A stretch of 64,000 bases of DNA from Acidimangrovimonas sediminis (GCF_002871005.1 NZ_PHSN01000008.1:104054-168053), one strand, 5' to 3'. Positions 16,081-25,269 are shown, counted from the stretch's first letter. The notes: generated by a model not told the origin, from the sequence alone. Program-made: numbers and translations.

Positions 16081-17790
16081 ATGCCCCTGCTTCGACGTTT
16101 CCTGGCCTATTATGCCTCATGGAAGAGGCTGTTCTGGCTGGATTTCTCCTGTGCCGTCGCGTTCGGCCTGCTTGAGCTTGCCTTTCCCGTGGCGGTGCGC
16201 GGCTTCATCGACGTGCTGCTGCCGCGCGGCGAATGGGGGGTGACGGTGCTGGCGGCTGCGGGGCTGGGGCTTCTGTACCTGCTGAACGCGGGGCTTCTGG
16301 CGATCGTGACCTACTGGGGCCACATGCTGGGCATCAACATCGAGACCGAGATGCGCCGCCAGGCCTTCGACCACGTGCAGAAGCTGTCGTGGAGCTATTT
16401 CGACCGCCAGCGCACCGGGCACATGGTCTCCCGCGTCACTCATGACCTCGAAGAGATCGGTGAGCTGGCGCACCACGGGCCGGAAGACCTATTCATCGCG
16501 GTGATGACGTTCGCCGGCGCGTTCGTGCTGATGTTCTGGCTGCACCCGCCGCTGGCGCTGATGACCGCAATCATCGTGCCGATGGCGGTGGCGATCGTGT
16601 CGGTGTTCGGCGGGCGGATGGCGGCGACGTGGCGGTCCATTTACGCGCGTGTCGCCGATTTCAACGTGCGGCTGGAGGAGAACGTGGGCGGCATCCGCGT
16701 GGTCCAGGCCTTCGCCAACGAGGACCACGAGCGCGACCGTTTCGCCCGCGACAACGCCATGTACCGGCGCACCAAGCTGGACGCCTACCGCATCATGGCC
16801 GCGAGCCAGGCGCTGAACTACATCGGCATGCGCGGCGTGCAGGTGCTGATCATGGTGGCGGGCGCGGGCTATGTCATCGCGGGGCAGCTGTCGGCCGGGG
16901 CCTTCGTGGGCTTTCTGCTGCTGGCCGGCGTCTTCTTCCGCCCGCTGGAAAAGATTGCCGCGGTGATCGAGACCTATCCAAAGGGCATGGCCGGCTTTCG
17001 CCGCTTCCAGGAGCTTCTGGCGGTCCGTCCCGATATCGCCGACGCCCCCGGCGCGGTGCCCGCGCCGCCCTTCGCGGGCGAGGTGCGCTTCGAGGGGGTC
17101 ACGTTCGGCTATGACGAGGGGCCGGGGGTGCTGCACGGCATCGACCTGACCATCCACCCGGGCGAGACGGTGGCCTTCGTCGGCCCGTCGGGGGCGGGGA
17201 AGACCTCGCTTCTGTCGCTGCTGCCGCGGTTCTACGAACCCTCGGAGGGGCGCATTACCCTCGACGGGCGCGACCTGCGCGAGGTGACGCTGGAAAGCCT
17301 GCGCCGGCAGATCGGCATCGTCGCGCAGGACGTGTTCCTGTTCGGGGGCACGCTGCGCGAGAACATCGCCTATGGCCGCCTCGACGCGACCGAGACCGAG
17401 ATCCGCGAGGCGGCGGACCATGCCCAGCTGGGCAGCCTGATCGCGCGCCTGCCCGAGGGGCTGGATACCATCGTCGGCGAACGCGGGGTGACGCTTTCGG
17501 GCGGCCAGCGCCAGCGGGTGGCGATCGCGCGGGCCTTCCTGCGCAATCCGCCGGTGCTGATCCTCGACGAAGCGACCTCGGCCCTCGACAGCGCGACCGA
17601 GCGCGAGATCCAGTCGGCGCTGGAGCGGCTTTCGGAAGGGCGCACCACGCTGGTCATCGCGCACCGGCTGGCGACGATCCGCAATGCCGACCGAATCGTG
17701 GTGATGCAGGAGGGCAGGGTGGTCGAAAGCGGCCGTCATGACGACCTGCTGGCCCGCGGCGGCGCTTATGCCGCCCTGCACGCCGCCTGA
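16081..17790 (+). CDS. ABC exporter-type half-transporter (fused permease and ATPase)
   Basis: 569 aa. A six-helix ABC transmembrane domain (~1-310) is followed by a nucleotide-binding domain with Walker A GPSGAGKTS (~367), Q-loop VAQDVFLF, signature LSGGQRQR (~473), Walker B LILDEATSALD (~493) and IAHRLATI. This is the MsbA/LmrA-like layout and it should act as a homodimer. It lies 15 bp after the receptor gene, in the same operon. Exporter-fold ABC proteins in siderophore loci either secrete the siderophore or, like YbtPQ, import it. No siderophore biosynthesis gene is visible here, so the direction is open. Confidence 0.88.
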   Translation: MPLLRRFLAYYASWKRLFWLDFSCAVAFGLLELAFPVAVRGFIDVLLPRGEWGVTVLAAAGLGLLYLLNAGLLAIVTYWGHMLGINIETEMRRQAFDHVQKLSWSYFDRQRTGHMVSRVTHDLEEIGELAHHGPEDLFIAVMTFAGAFVLMFWLHPPLALMTAIIVPMAVAIVSVFGGRMAATWRSIYARVADFNVRLEENVGGIRVVQAFANEDHERDRFARDNAMYRRTKLDAYRIMAASQALNYIGMRGVQVLIMVAGAGYVIAGQLSAGAFVGFLLLAGVFFRPLEKIAAVIETYPKGMAGFRRFQELLAVRPDIADAPGAVPAPPFAGEVRFEGVTFGYDEGPGVLHGIDLTIHPGETVAFVGPSGAGKTSLLSLLPRFYEPSEGRITLDGRDLREVTLESLRRQIGIVAQDVFLFGGTLRENIAYGRLDATETEIREAADHAQLGSLIARLPEGLDTIVGERGVTLSGGQRQRVAIARAFLRNPPVLILDEATSALDSATEREIQSALERLSEGRTTLVIAHRLATIRNADRIVVMQEGRVVESGRHDDLLARGGAYAALHAA

Positions 17791-17801
17791 CACACCGCGC
17801 G

Positions 17802-17828
17802 CGCTCCCCGTCCTGCGGGGTGGGAGCG
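17802..17828 (+). terminator. Candidate terminator hairpin after the ABC exporter
   Basis: CGCTCCC (17802-17808) pairs with GGGAGCG (17822-17828); the loop contains extra CCCG/CGGGG pairing. It lies 11 bp after the stop, with no T tract. Confidence 0.4.
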
Positions 17829-17980
17829 TCAGGTGGGAAGATTCCCCGGTGCAAGGGGCGAGGGCGCCTTGCGCTTATCCTTGCCCTTGCCCGGCCGCCG
17901 GTGCACCGGGCGCCGCTCACGTTGGAACATCGCAATATCCTTGAAGAATCCTCTGGACATCGCCAGGCACGCCTAATAAC

Positions 17981-17995
17981 TGACTAAATTACTCA
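17981..17995. promoter_or_regulatory. TGA-N9-TCA iron-responsive operator (RirA-type) upstream of the second receptor
   Basis: TGACTAAATTACTCA fits the TGA-N9-TCA IRO consensus described for RirA in alphaproteobacteria, extended to CTGA...TCAG. It lies 78 bp upstream of the receptor start within an AT-rich patch that could hold the promoter. Iron repression of the receptor-ABC operon is the natural reading. Confidence 0.55.
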
Positions 17996-18073
17996 GCCAT
18001 CCTGCCGCCCCGGCATCCGGGGTGGGCGCGGGAACGCCAAGCGCCAAACCGATCCGATGGAAAGAGTATTGCC

Positions 18074-20194
18074 ATGACCGAACCGTCCCGCCGTTTCCCC
18101 TTTGCCCTGCGCCTCGGGGCGTTGGCGTTGTTGTCGGGCTCCACCGCGTTCGCGGCGCTGCCGGCCCGCGCGCAGGATGCCGACGACACGGCCAAGAGCA
18201 CGGTGCTTCAGGCGATCAACGTGAAGGGCGGAGACGATGCCGACACCAGCATCGTCGCGCATGAGACCGACAGCAGCACCAAGATGCCGACCTCACTGCT
18301 GGATACGCCGGCGGCGGTCTCGGTGGTGACGGCCAAGTCGGTGCAGGACCGCGACGCCACCAACATGCAGCAGGTTCTATCCTACACCGCTGGCGTCAAC
18401 GTCAACGAATACGGTTCGGATTCTCGCTATGACTACTTCCGCATCCGCGGTTTCAGCGAGATGGAGCTGGGCACCTACCGCGATGGCCTGCCAGTGCGCG
18501 GCGCGGGCTGGACGTTCATGCGCCTGCAACCCTACGCCTTCGACCGGTTCGACGTGGTCAAGGGCTCCAACTCGTCGCTGTTCGGACTGAATGCGCCGGG
18601 CGGGCTGGTGAACGCGACGACCAAGATGCCCAAGGATCACAGCTTCGGTCATGCCTATGTCACCGCCGGCAACCACCTGCGCGGCGCGGGCGTCGATTTC
18701 GGCGGCCCCCTGGGCAAGAGCGACGTCTGGAGCTACCGCGTCACCGCCAAGGTGCAGAATGGCGACACCGGCGCCTCCGACTCGCGCGATGACCAGCGCT
18801 ATGTCGGCCTTGCGCTGCGCTACCAGCCCGACAGCACGACCCGGCTGACCTTCATGGCGGATTATTCCTCCTACAATACCTCGTTGTCGTACCCGGTGCC
18901 GCTGGGGTCGGGCATCAGCCCCGAGACGTTCCTGGGCGAGCCGGATTTCAACTACAACAAGGGCCAGTCGCGCAGCCTCGGCTACCGCTTCGACCATGAG
19001 TTCGGCGGTGGGCTGAGCCTGCACCAGACCGCGCGCTACACCTGGTTCGAGCTGGAGGACCGGCAGGTCTATCCGAGCAGTTCGGACCCGACGGCGGACC
19101 GCGACGCCTTTTCCACCCAGGGCCGCAACCGCCAGTTCGCCATCGACACCCGGCTGCAATACGACACCATGATCGGCAACGTGCGCAGCCGCACGCTGGC
19201 GGGCGTCGAATATGACTGGTTCAGCGAGCAGGAGGTCGACCTCTACGGCAGCGCGCCGGGCACCGGCAGCTTCACCGATCCCACCTATTGCGGCCTGTCG
19301 TGCATCACGCTGGGCCCCTACATGGACTGGACGCCCTCGCAGACCAGCAAGGCGCTTTACCTGCAGCAGGAGCTTACCTTCCAGAACCGCTGGATCGTCA
19401 CGCTGGGCGCCCGCTACGACCATGTCACGACTGAGGGGCTTGGCGCCGACGGCGGCATGACGAGCCGGCGCGACAACAACATCTCCAAGCGGCTGGGCGT
19501 GACCTACAAGATCACGCCCGAGCTGTCGGCCTATGCCAATTACTCGCAATCCTTCCAGCCCAACTTCTGGGACGTCGACGCGGGTCCCAAGGAAGGCCGG
19601 CAGGTCGAGGTGGGGATGAAGTTCCGGCCGCAGAACTTCAACGGCCAGTTCGGCGTCTCGGCCTTCGACCTGACGCAGAGCAACGTCAGCACGTATGTCA
19701 GCCCTACGGTGCAGGAACAGATCGGCAAGGTCCGCGTCCGCGGGGTCGAGCTGGAGGGCAAGACCGCGCTTACCGACCGGATCAACCTGACCGCGGCCTA
19801 TTCCTGGTGGGATGCGAAGATCACGGCGGATGGCAGCTACGGCACCGGTGGCAGCGGTTCCAACCTGGGCAACCGTCCGGCGCTTGTGCCCACGCAGGTG
19901 GCCTCGCTCTGGGCCGACTACACGCTGCCGGGCAATGCGCGGCGCGGCGACATGACCTTCGGCCTGGGGGTGCGGTTCGTCGGCACCAGCTATGCCGACG
20001 ATGCCAACACGCTGCGCAACAAGGCGCACACGGTCGTCGATGCGCTCTACCGTTACGGGCTGACGCAGAATGTCGACCTGTCGGTGAACGTGTCGAACCT
20101 GTTCGACAAGAAGTATATCGCGACCACCTACGGCGGCATGGAATACTACGGTCCCCGTCGGTCGATCTCGGCGACCGTGCGCTACTCGTGGTGA
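18074..20194 (+). CDS. TonB-dependent ferric-siderophore receptor (second)
   Basis: 706 aa. Signal peptide with predicted cleavage after ALPARA (about residue 33); TonB-box-like AINVKGG (47-53). The plug has DTPAAVSVVTAKSV, VLSYTAGVNVNEYG, RIRGFSEMELGTYRDG and FDVVKGSNSSLFG, followed by the barrel and a C-terminal aromatic residue (RYSW). It heads an operon whose next five genes (binding protein, two permeases, ATPase, reductase) are joined by start/stop overlaps, so they should handle the same ferric-siderophore. It is divergent in sequence from the first receptor and probably has another ligand. An IRO-like site lies upstream. Confidence 0.92.
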   Translation: MTEPSRRFPFALRLGALALLSGSTAFAALPARAQDADDTAKSTVLQAINVKGGDDADTSIVAHETDSSTKMPTSLLDTPAAVSVVTAKSVQDRDATNMQQVLSYTAGVNVNEYGSDSRYDYFRIRGFSEMELGTYRDGLPVRGAGWTFMRLQPYAFDRFDVVKGSNSSLFGLNAPGGLVNATTKMPKDHSFGHAYVTAGNHLRGAGVDFGGPLGKSDVWSYRVTAKVQNGDTGASDSRDDQRYVGLALRYQPDSTTRLTFMADYSSYNTSLSYPVPLGSGISPETFLGEPDFNYNKGQSRSLGYRFDHEFGGGLSLHQTARYTWFELEDRQVYPSSSDPTADRDAFSTQGRNRQFAIDTRLQYDTMIGNVRSRTLAGVEYDWFSEQEVDLYGSAPGTGSFTDPTYCGLSCITLGPYMDWTPSQTSKALYLQQELTFQNRWIVTLGARYDHVTTEGLGADGGMTSRRDNNISKRLGVTYKITPELSAYANYSQSFQPNFWDVDAGPKEGRQVEVGMKFRPQNFNGQFGVSAFDLTQSNVSTYVSPTVQEQIGKVRVRGVELEGKTALTDRINLTAAYSWWDAKITADGSYGTGGSGSNLGNRPALVPTQVASLWADYTLPGNARRGDMTFGLGVRFVGTSYADDANTLRNKAHTVVDALYRYGLTQNVDLSVNVSNLFDKKYIATTYGGMEYYGPRRSISATVRYSW

Positions 20195-21246
20195 CACGGC
20201 GCGGCCTGCTGTTGGCGGCCGTCGCCTCGGTCGGGGCGGGGGCAGCGGCGGGGTTCGGGGCCGGGGCAGGCACGGCCGCGCCCGCCCTGCTGTCCGCCGC
20301 GGCCCCGGGCGACGACGCCGACGGGGAGGGCCCTCTGCGTTTTGCCCATGCCTATGGCGAGACGGTACTGCCGCGCCCGGCACGGCGGGTGGTGTCGCTG
20401 GGCTACGACACGCAGGACGCGCTCCTGGCGCTGGGGGTCGTGCCGGTGGCGATCCGCTACTGGTACGGCAGCTACCCGCACGGCGTCTGGCCCTGGGCGC
20501 AGGACCGGCTGGGAAGTGCCGCGCCCGCGCTGATCGTCGGCGAGGTGTCGATGGAGAAGGTCGCGGCGCTGCGCCCCGATCTGATTGTCGGCATCGGCGC
20601 GGGGCTGAGCCGGAACGAATACCGGATCCTGTCGCAGATCGCCCCGGTGCTGATGCAGGGCCGGGGCTATGGCACCTACGGCATGCCGTGGGACGAGGTG
20701 ACGGTGACGCTGGGCCGTGCCACCGGGCACGAACCGCTGGCGCACCGCCTGGTCGCCGACGTCAAGGCCCGGTTCGCCGATGCGCGGGCACGCCGCCCTG
20801 GCTGGGCCGGGCAGACCGCCGTGGCGGCCTATCACAGCGCGGGCGAGACCGGTGTCTTTACCGGCATGGACAATCGCGCGCAGTTCCTTGACGCGCTGGG
20901 GTTCCGCCCGCCCGAGAAGATCCGGCACCTGACCTCGCCCGATGGCTTCTACGCCCAGCTCTCGCCCGAGGATCTGTCGCCGCTGGATGCCGACCTCCTG
21001 TTGTGGATCTCGACCTTCGGGGGGGCCGCGGATCTTGCCGCGCTGCCGATGCGTCACACCCTGCGGGCCTGGCGGCAGGGGCGCGAGGTCTATGCCGATG
21101 CGCTGACCTCGGGCGCGCTGTCCTTCGGCAGCGTCCTGTCGCTGCCCTTCGCGCTCCGGCGGCTGGAGGGCGAGATGGCCCTGGCCCTTGACGGCGATCC
21201 CGAAACGCGGGTGCCGTCGGCCGTGGCGGCGGGGCTGGCGCCATGA
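20191..21246 (+). CDS. Ferric-siderophore ABC transporter substrate-binding protein (Tat-exported)
   Basis: 351 aa, FecB/FhuD/BtuF-like class III binding protein. It starts at GTG (20191 or in-frame 20188), overlapping the receptor stop as GTGA. The N-terminus TRRGLLLAAVASVGAGAAAG is a twin-arginine signal. RRVVSLGYDTQDALLALGVVPVA and LRPDLIVGI are the paired lobe motifs of this family. Tat export, instead of Sec, implies folding in the cytoplasm before export. It delivers the ferric-siderophore to the FecCD permeases encoded next. Confidence 0.88.
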   Translation: MTRRGLLLAAVASVGAGAAAGFGAGAGTAAPALLSAAAPGDDADGEGPLRFAHAYGETVLPRPARRVVSLGYDTQDALLALGVVPVAIRYWYGSYPHGVWPWAQDRLGSAAPALIVGEVSMEKVAALRPDLIVGIGAGLSRNEYRILSQIAPVLMQGRGYGTYGMPWDEVTVTLGRATGHEPLAHRLVADVKARFADARARRPGWAGQTAVAAYHSAGETGVFTGMDNRAQFLDALGFRPPEKIRHLTSPDGFYAQLSPEDLSPLDADLLLWISTFGGAADLAALPMRHTLRAWRQGREVYADALTSGALSFGSVLSLPFALRRLEGEMALALDGDPETRVPSAVAAGLAP

Positions 21247-22238
21247 GCGGCAGCCTGCGTTTCGTCGGGGTTGTGGCGCTTCTCGCGCTGGCGATGGGGC
21301 TGTCGCTGGGGGTGGGCGTGCGCGACGTGCCGGTGGCAGCCTGGTGGCCGGCGCTGGTGGCCTACGACCCGACCGATCCCAACCATATCACGCTGATCAC
21401 CATCCGCCTGCCGCGGCTTTGCGCCGGGCTGATCGCGGGCGGTGCACTGGGGGTCGCGGGCACGGTGATGCAGGCCCTGACCCGCAATCCGCTGGCCGAT
21501 CCGGGCCTTCTGGGCGTCAACGCCGGCGCTGCCTTCGCCATCGTTCTGGGCGCGGTCCTGCTGGGCGCGCAGGGGGCAGGGGCGATAGCGTTCCTGTCGT
21601 TTCCAGGCGCGGCGCTGGCCGCGGCGGCGGTGTTCGCCTTGGGCGGAGGGCTGCGGGGCGACGCCGGGCCGGTGCGGCTGACGCTGGCGGGCGCGGCGGT
21701 CAACGCGCTTCTGCTGTCGCTGGTCAGTGCCATCGTGCTGATCCAGCGCGAGAGCCTCGACATCCTGCGCTTCTGGGTCGCCGGCTCGCTGAGCGAGGCG
21801 ACACGCCGCCCGCTTGGAGAGATGGCGATGGCCGCTGGGCTCGGAGGGGCGCTGGCGCTGTTCCTTGCCCCGGCGATCGAGGCGCTGTCGCTGGGTGCCG
21901 CGCTGTCGCGGGGGCTGGGGACGCGCCCGGGCCGGGTGCAGGCCGGTGCGCTGGTAGTCATCACGCTGTGCACCGGGGCCGCCGTCGCGGTGGCCGGGCC
22001 GATCGCCTTCCTCGGGCTGATGGTGCCGCCGCTTGCGCGCGCCATCGCGGGCCACCGCCTCAGGGCCGAGCTGGCCGTGTCGGCCGCGCTGGGGGCCACG
22101 ATCCTGCTGCTGGCCGACACCGCCGGGCGGCTGGTGCTGGCCCCGGCCGAGGTGCGCGCGGGCATCATGACGGCGGTGATCGGCGGGCCGGTGTTCATCG
22201 CGCTGGCCCGCCGTGTCCGCCCGGGGGCACCGGCATGA
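21243..22238 (+). CDS. FecCD-family siderophore ABC permease (first)
   Basis: 331 aa, about nine to ten membrane helices. RLPRLCAGLIAGGALGVAGTVMQALTRNPLADPGLLGVNAGA is the classic FecCD segment, and GPIAFLGLMVPPLAR is the cytoplasmic coupling region. ATG at 21243 overlaps the binding-protein stop as ATGA. It should form the inner-membrane channel with the following permease. Confidence 0.92.
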   Translation: MSGSLRFVGVVALLALAMGLSLGVGVRDVPVAAWWPALVAYDPTDPNHITLITIRLPRLCAGLIAGGALGVAGTVMQALTRNPLADPGLLGVNAGAAFAIVLGAVLLGAQGAGAIAFLSFPGAALAAAAVFALGGGLRGDAGPVRLTLAGAAVNALLLSLVSAIVLIQRESLDILRFWVAGSLSEATRRPLGEMAMAAGLGGALALFLAPAIEALSLGAALSRGLGTRPGRVQAGALVVITLCTGAAVAVAGPIAFLGLMVPPLARAIAGHRLRAELAVSAALGATILLLADTAGRLVLAPAEVRAGIMTAVIGGPVFIALARRVRPGAPA

Positions 22239-23215
22239 AGAGCGGGTGGGTGCTGCTTGCAGTCGTCATCCTGCTGGCCGCGCTGGCAGGGCTGGCTGTG
22301 GGGCAGGTCGATATCGGCCCGGCGATGCTGTGGCACGGGGCGTTGACCGGCGAGGGGCCGGGGGCGCTGACCCTCCGGCTGATCCGGGCGCCACGTGTGG
22401 TCACCGGTCTGGGCGCCGGGGCCGCGCTGGGAATGGCGGGGGCGATCTGCCAGATGCTGTTTCGCAACCCTCTGGCCGCGCCCGACGTCATGGGCTTCAC
22501 CGCCGGGGCGGGGCTGGCCGTGGTCGCGGCGATCGCGCTGGGTCTCGGCCTGCCGCTGCCGCCGGTCGCCGCCGCGGGCGGCCTTGCCACCGCGGGGCTG
22601 GTCGCGGCCCTGTCGTGGTCGCCCCGGCACGATACGCCGCCGCTCACGCTCATCCTCGTGGGGCTTGGCATCGGGTTCACCGCCGGCGCGCTGGGATCCT
22701 TCGCGATGACCCGGCTGCCACAAGCCGAGGCGGCGGAGGCGCAGCGCTGGCTGACCGGGTCGCTGGCCGCGCGTGACTGGGGACAGGCCGCGCAGGTCTG
22801 GGGCATCAGTGCGGTCCTCGGGCTGGTGGCGGCGGTTCAGATGCGCGCGCTTGCGGTGCTGGAACTGGGCGAGGCGATGGCGGCCGGGCTGGGCCTGCGA
22901 GCGGGTCGCGCGCGGTGGGCGTTGGTCGCCACCGCCGTGCTGCTGGCCGCGACCGGGGTGGCGGTGGCCGGGCCGCTGCCATTCGTCGCCCTGATGGCCG
23001 GGCCGCTGGGCGCGCGGGTCACCGGTGCGCGCAGCCCGCTGGCGCAGATGCTGGCCGCGGGCGCGACCGGGGCCGCGATCGTCGTGCTGGCCGACCTTGC
23101 CGCCCGCGCGGCGCTGCCGGGGATCCAGCTGCCCGCCGGGGTGACCACCGGCCTTCTGGGCGCGCCCTACCTGCTGTGGCTGCTGGCGCGCGGCATGGCA
23201 CGGGGCGCGCTATGA
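22235..23215 (+). CDS. FecCD-family siderophore ABC permease (second)
   Basis: 326 aa. IRAPRVVTGLGAGAALGMAGAICQMLFRNPLAAPDVMGFTAGA and AGPLPFVALMAGPLGAR are the same family motifs as in the first permease. ATG at 22235 overlaps the previous stop as ATGA. In the second copy the conserved GLMVPHxxR loop reads ALMAGPLGAR, a small departure seen in some FhuB/FepG-like halves. Heterodimer with the upstream gene product. Confidence 0.9.
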   Translation: MKSGWVLLAVVILLAALAGLAVGQVDIGPAMLWHGALTGEGPGALTLRLIRAPRVVTGLGAGAALGMAGAICQMLFRNPLAAPDVMGFTAGAGLAVVAAIALGLGLPLPPVAAAGGLATAGLVAALSWSPRHDTPPLTLILVGLGIGFTAGALGSFAMTRLPQAEAAEAQRWLTGSLAARDWGQAAQVWGISAVLGLVAAVQMRALAVLELGEAMAAGLGLRAGRARWALVATAVLLAATGVAVAGPLPFVALMAGPLGARVTGARSPLAQMLAAGATGAAIVVLADLAARAALPGIQLPAGVTTGLLGAPYLLWLLARGMARGAL

Positions 23216-23253
23216 GCGCAGCCCCCGAACGACACGAAGGAGCAAGCCGATGA
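23212..23253 (+). CDS. 13-codon bridging micro-ORF between permease and ATPase genes
   Basis: ATG at 23212 overlaps the permease stop (ATGA), and its TGA at 23251-23253 overlaps the ATPase start at 23250 (ATGA again). The peptide would be MSAAPERHEGASR. The ATPase gene's AGGAG lies inside it. It probably only carries terminating ribosomes across the gap to preserve coupling; a peptide function is unlikely. Confidence 0.4.
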   Translation: MSAAPERHEGASR

Positions 23254-24158
23254 CCCTCGCCTTAGCCGGAAGGCCCCCGGACCCGTCCACCGCGCCCCAC
23301 GCCCTGCGCGCCGAGCGGCTGAGCCTTGGCTATCCGGGACGCGAGGTGATCTCGGGCCTCGACCTCGCGCTGCCGCTGGGGCGGGTCAGCGCGATCCTCG
23401 GACCGAACGGATGCGGCAAGTCGACCCTGCTCAAGGCGATGGCGCGGCTGATCCGTCCGCAGGCCGGGCGGGTGACGCTGGCGGGGCGCGATATTCACCG
23501 TCACGACACGCGCCAGCTTGCCCGCGAGGTGGCGATCCTGCCGCAAGCCCCGCTTGCTCCCGAGGGGATCACCGTGGCCGACCTCGTGCGTCGGGGCCGG
23601 ACGCCGTGGCGCGGCGCGCTGACCCCCTGGCGGGCCGAGGATGCCGCCGCCTGTGCCGCGGCGCTCGACGCGGTCGGGCTGGGCGATCTGGCTGCGCGTC
23701 CGCTGGGCGAGCTGTCGGGCGGCCAGCGTCAGCGGGCGTGGCTTGCGCTCGTGCTGGCGCAGGCGACGCCGCACCTGCTGCTGGACGAGCCGACGACCTT
23801 TCTCGACCTCGCCCACCAGATCGACCTGCTGGAGCTGCTGCGGCAGAGGAACCGGCAGACCGGGACCACGGTGATCAGCGTCCTGCACGATCTCAACCTT
23901 GCTGCGCGCTACGCCGATCACCTGGTGCTGTTGGGGCCCCGCGGGCTGGTGGCGGAGGGGGCGCCGGAGGCGGTGATCACCCCGGACACCCTGCAGCTGG
24001 CCTTCGGTCTTGCTGCACAGGTGATCCCCGATCCGGTGTCTGGCACGCCGATGGTGGTACCCTGCGGACCGGCCCGGAAGACGGCGCGGAACGCGACCAT
24101 CGAGACGACCATCGAGAAGGCCACCCAGACGGCCACCAAGACGGAACCAGAGACATGA
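23250..24158 (+). CDS. Ferric-siderophore ABC transporter ATP-binding protein
   Basis: 302 aa. Walker A GPNGCGKST (~50), signature LSGGQRQR (~155), Walker B LLLDEPTTFLD (~176) and the LHDLNLAARYADH switch region define a FecE/FhuC-type ATPase. AGGAG is well placed upstream. The last ~30 residues are an odd threonine/alanine/lysine-rich tail (TIETTIEKATQTATKTEPET) with an internal repeat, not part of the ATPase fold. It powers the two FecCD permeases. Confidence 0.92.
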   Translation: MTLALAGRPPDPSTAPHALRAERLSLGYPGREVISGLDLALPLGRVSAILGPNGCGKSTLLKAMARLIRPQAGRVTLAGRDIHRHDTRQLAREVAILPQAPLAPEGITVADLVRRGRTPWRGALTPWRAEDAAACAAALDAVGLGDLAARPLGELSGGQRQRAWLALVLAQATPHLLLDEPTTFLDLAHQIDLLELLRQRNRQTGTTVISVLHDLNLAARYADHLVLLGPRGLVAEGAPEAVITPDTLQLAFGLAAQVIPDPVSGTPMVVPCGPARKTARNATIETTIEKATQTATKTEPET

Positions 24159-25204
24159 CCACGACCTGCGAAAAGGAAGCCGTCGCCCGGCTGGAGGGGC
24201 AGGTGCCCGGCGGTCTGCCCGAGGGGCTGCTGCCGGCGATCGCCGAGGCCTTCGCCGAGTACGACTTTCCCGTGACCCATGGCGCTCAGGCGCTGGTCGT
24301 CGACCTGCCGCTGGCGCGGCTGGAGATCCTGTGCGACGGGCTCGGGCTGCAGGCTCGGGTCGCCGCGCGCAACGCGGCCCAGCTTCAGCAGGCGCGTGAG
24401 GGGCTGGTGTTCACGCTGGACCGTCTGGCGCCTGGCACGGCGGCGCGGCTGCGCTGGAGCGGCGATGTGCCCCGCAATGCGCGCCCGGCGAACTTTCACC
24501 ACGCCACCCTGCGCGAAGTCCGCCCCGTCGGTGCAAGCTTCCTGCGGGTCGAGGTCGACTGTCCCGGCACCGCGCGGCTGTGCGAGGGGGGGATGCACTT
24601 CGGTCTCTGCCTGCCGCCCGCGGGCCGGGCCCCGGTCTGGCCGGTGCTGGATGGCGATGGCCGTACCGTCTGGCCAGAAGGTGCGGACACGCTGCACCGC
24701 GCGGCCTATACCTTCGTCGATCTTGATCCGCAGGCGGGGCGCTTCAGCTTCGACGTTTACCGCCACGCGGGCGGGCGCTGCTGCGGCTGGGTCGAGGCGG
24801 CGTGTCCCGGCGACGTGCTGGGGGTGACCGGGCCCGGGGGCGGCGATTTTCCCCCGGGGGATCATCTGCTGATCGCAGGGGACGAAACGGCGCTGCCCGC
24901 GATCCGGCGGATCCTTGCACTGTCAGATCCCGGTCGCCGCGGTCTTGCCATCCTCGAGACCGCCGATCCGGGCGACCGCCTGCCGCTGGCCGCGCCGGCG
25001 GGAATGGCGGTCGAATGGGTGACGCGCGGGGAGGAGGCGCTGTGGGACCGGCTGGCCGATGCGCCGCTTCCGCCGCCGGGCCCGGGCCGCTTCGTCTGGG
25101 TCGCGGGCGAACAGGCGCTGGCGCGCCGGGCCAAGGCGCATTTCCGCGACCATCGCAATCTGGGCCGTGGCGAGGGCTATTTCGCAGGTTACTGGCAGGC
25201 CTGA
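24155..25204 (+). CDS. Siderophore-interacting flavoprotein (ViuB/SIP ferric reductase) with N-terminal DUF2218-like domain
   Basis: 349 aa. The C-terminal ~250 residues are a siderophore-interacting FAD reductase: FHHATLREVRPVG opening, an AYT FAD-binding triad in place of the usual R-x-Y-T, a GPGGGDFPPGDHLLIAGDETALPAI pyridine-nucleotide region and the typical YFAGYW ending. The first ~95 residues resemble DUF2218 (small alpha/beta domain often found with SIPs). It reduces imported ferric-siderophore in the cytoplasm to release Fe(II). The start overlaps the ATPase stop as ATGA; it closes the operon and converges on tonB. Confidence 0.88.
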   Translation: MTTTCEKEAVARLEGQVPGGLPEGLLPAIAEAFAEYDFPVTHGAQALVVDLPLARLEILCDGLGLQARVAARNAAQLQQAREGLVFTLDRLAPGTAARLRWSGDVPRNARPANFHHATLREVRPVGASFLRVEVDCPGTARLCEGGMHFGLCLPPAGRAPVWPVLDGDGRTVWPEGADTLHRAAYTFVDLDPQAGRFSFDVYRHAGGRCCGWVEAACPGDVLGVTGPGGGDFPPGDHLLIAGDETALPAIRRILALSDPGRRGLAILETADPGDRLPLAAPAGMAVEWVTRGEEALWDRLADAPLPPPGPGRFVWVAGEQALARRAKAHFRDHRNLGRGEGYFAGYWQA

Positions 25205-25269
25205 TCCCTGGCAGGCCTGATCCCCGGCGGGCCTCTGTCGTCCCCCGGGGCATCCTTCCCCGGCGCATG

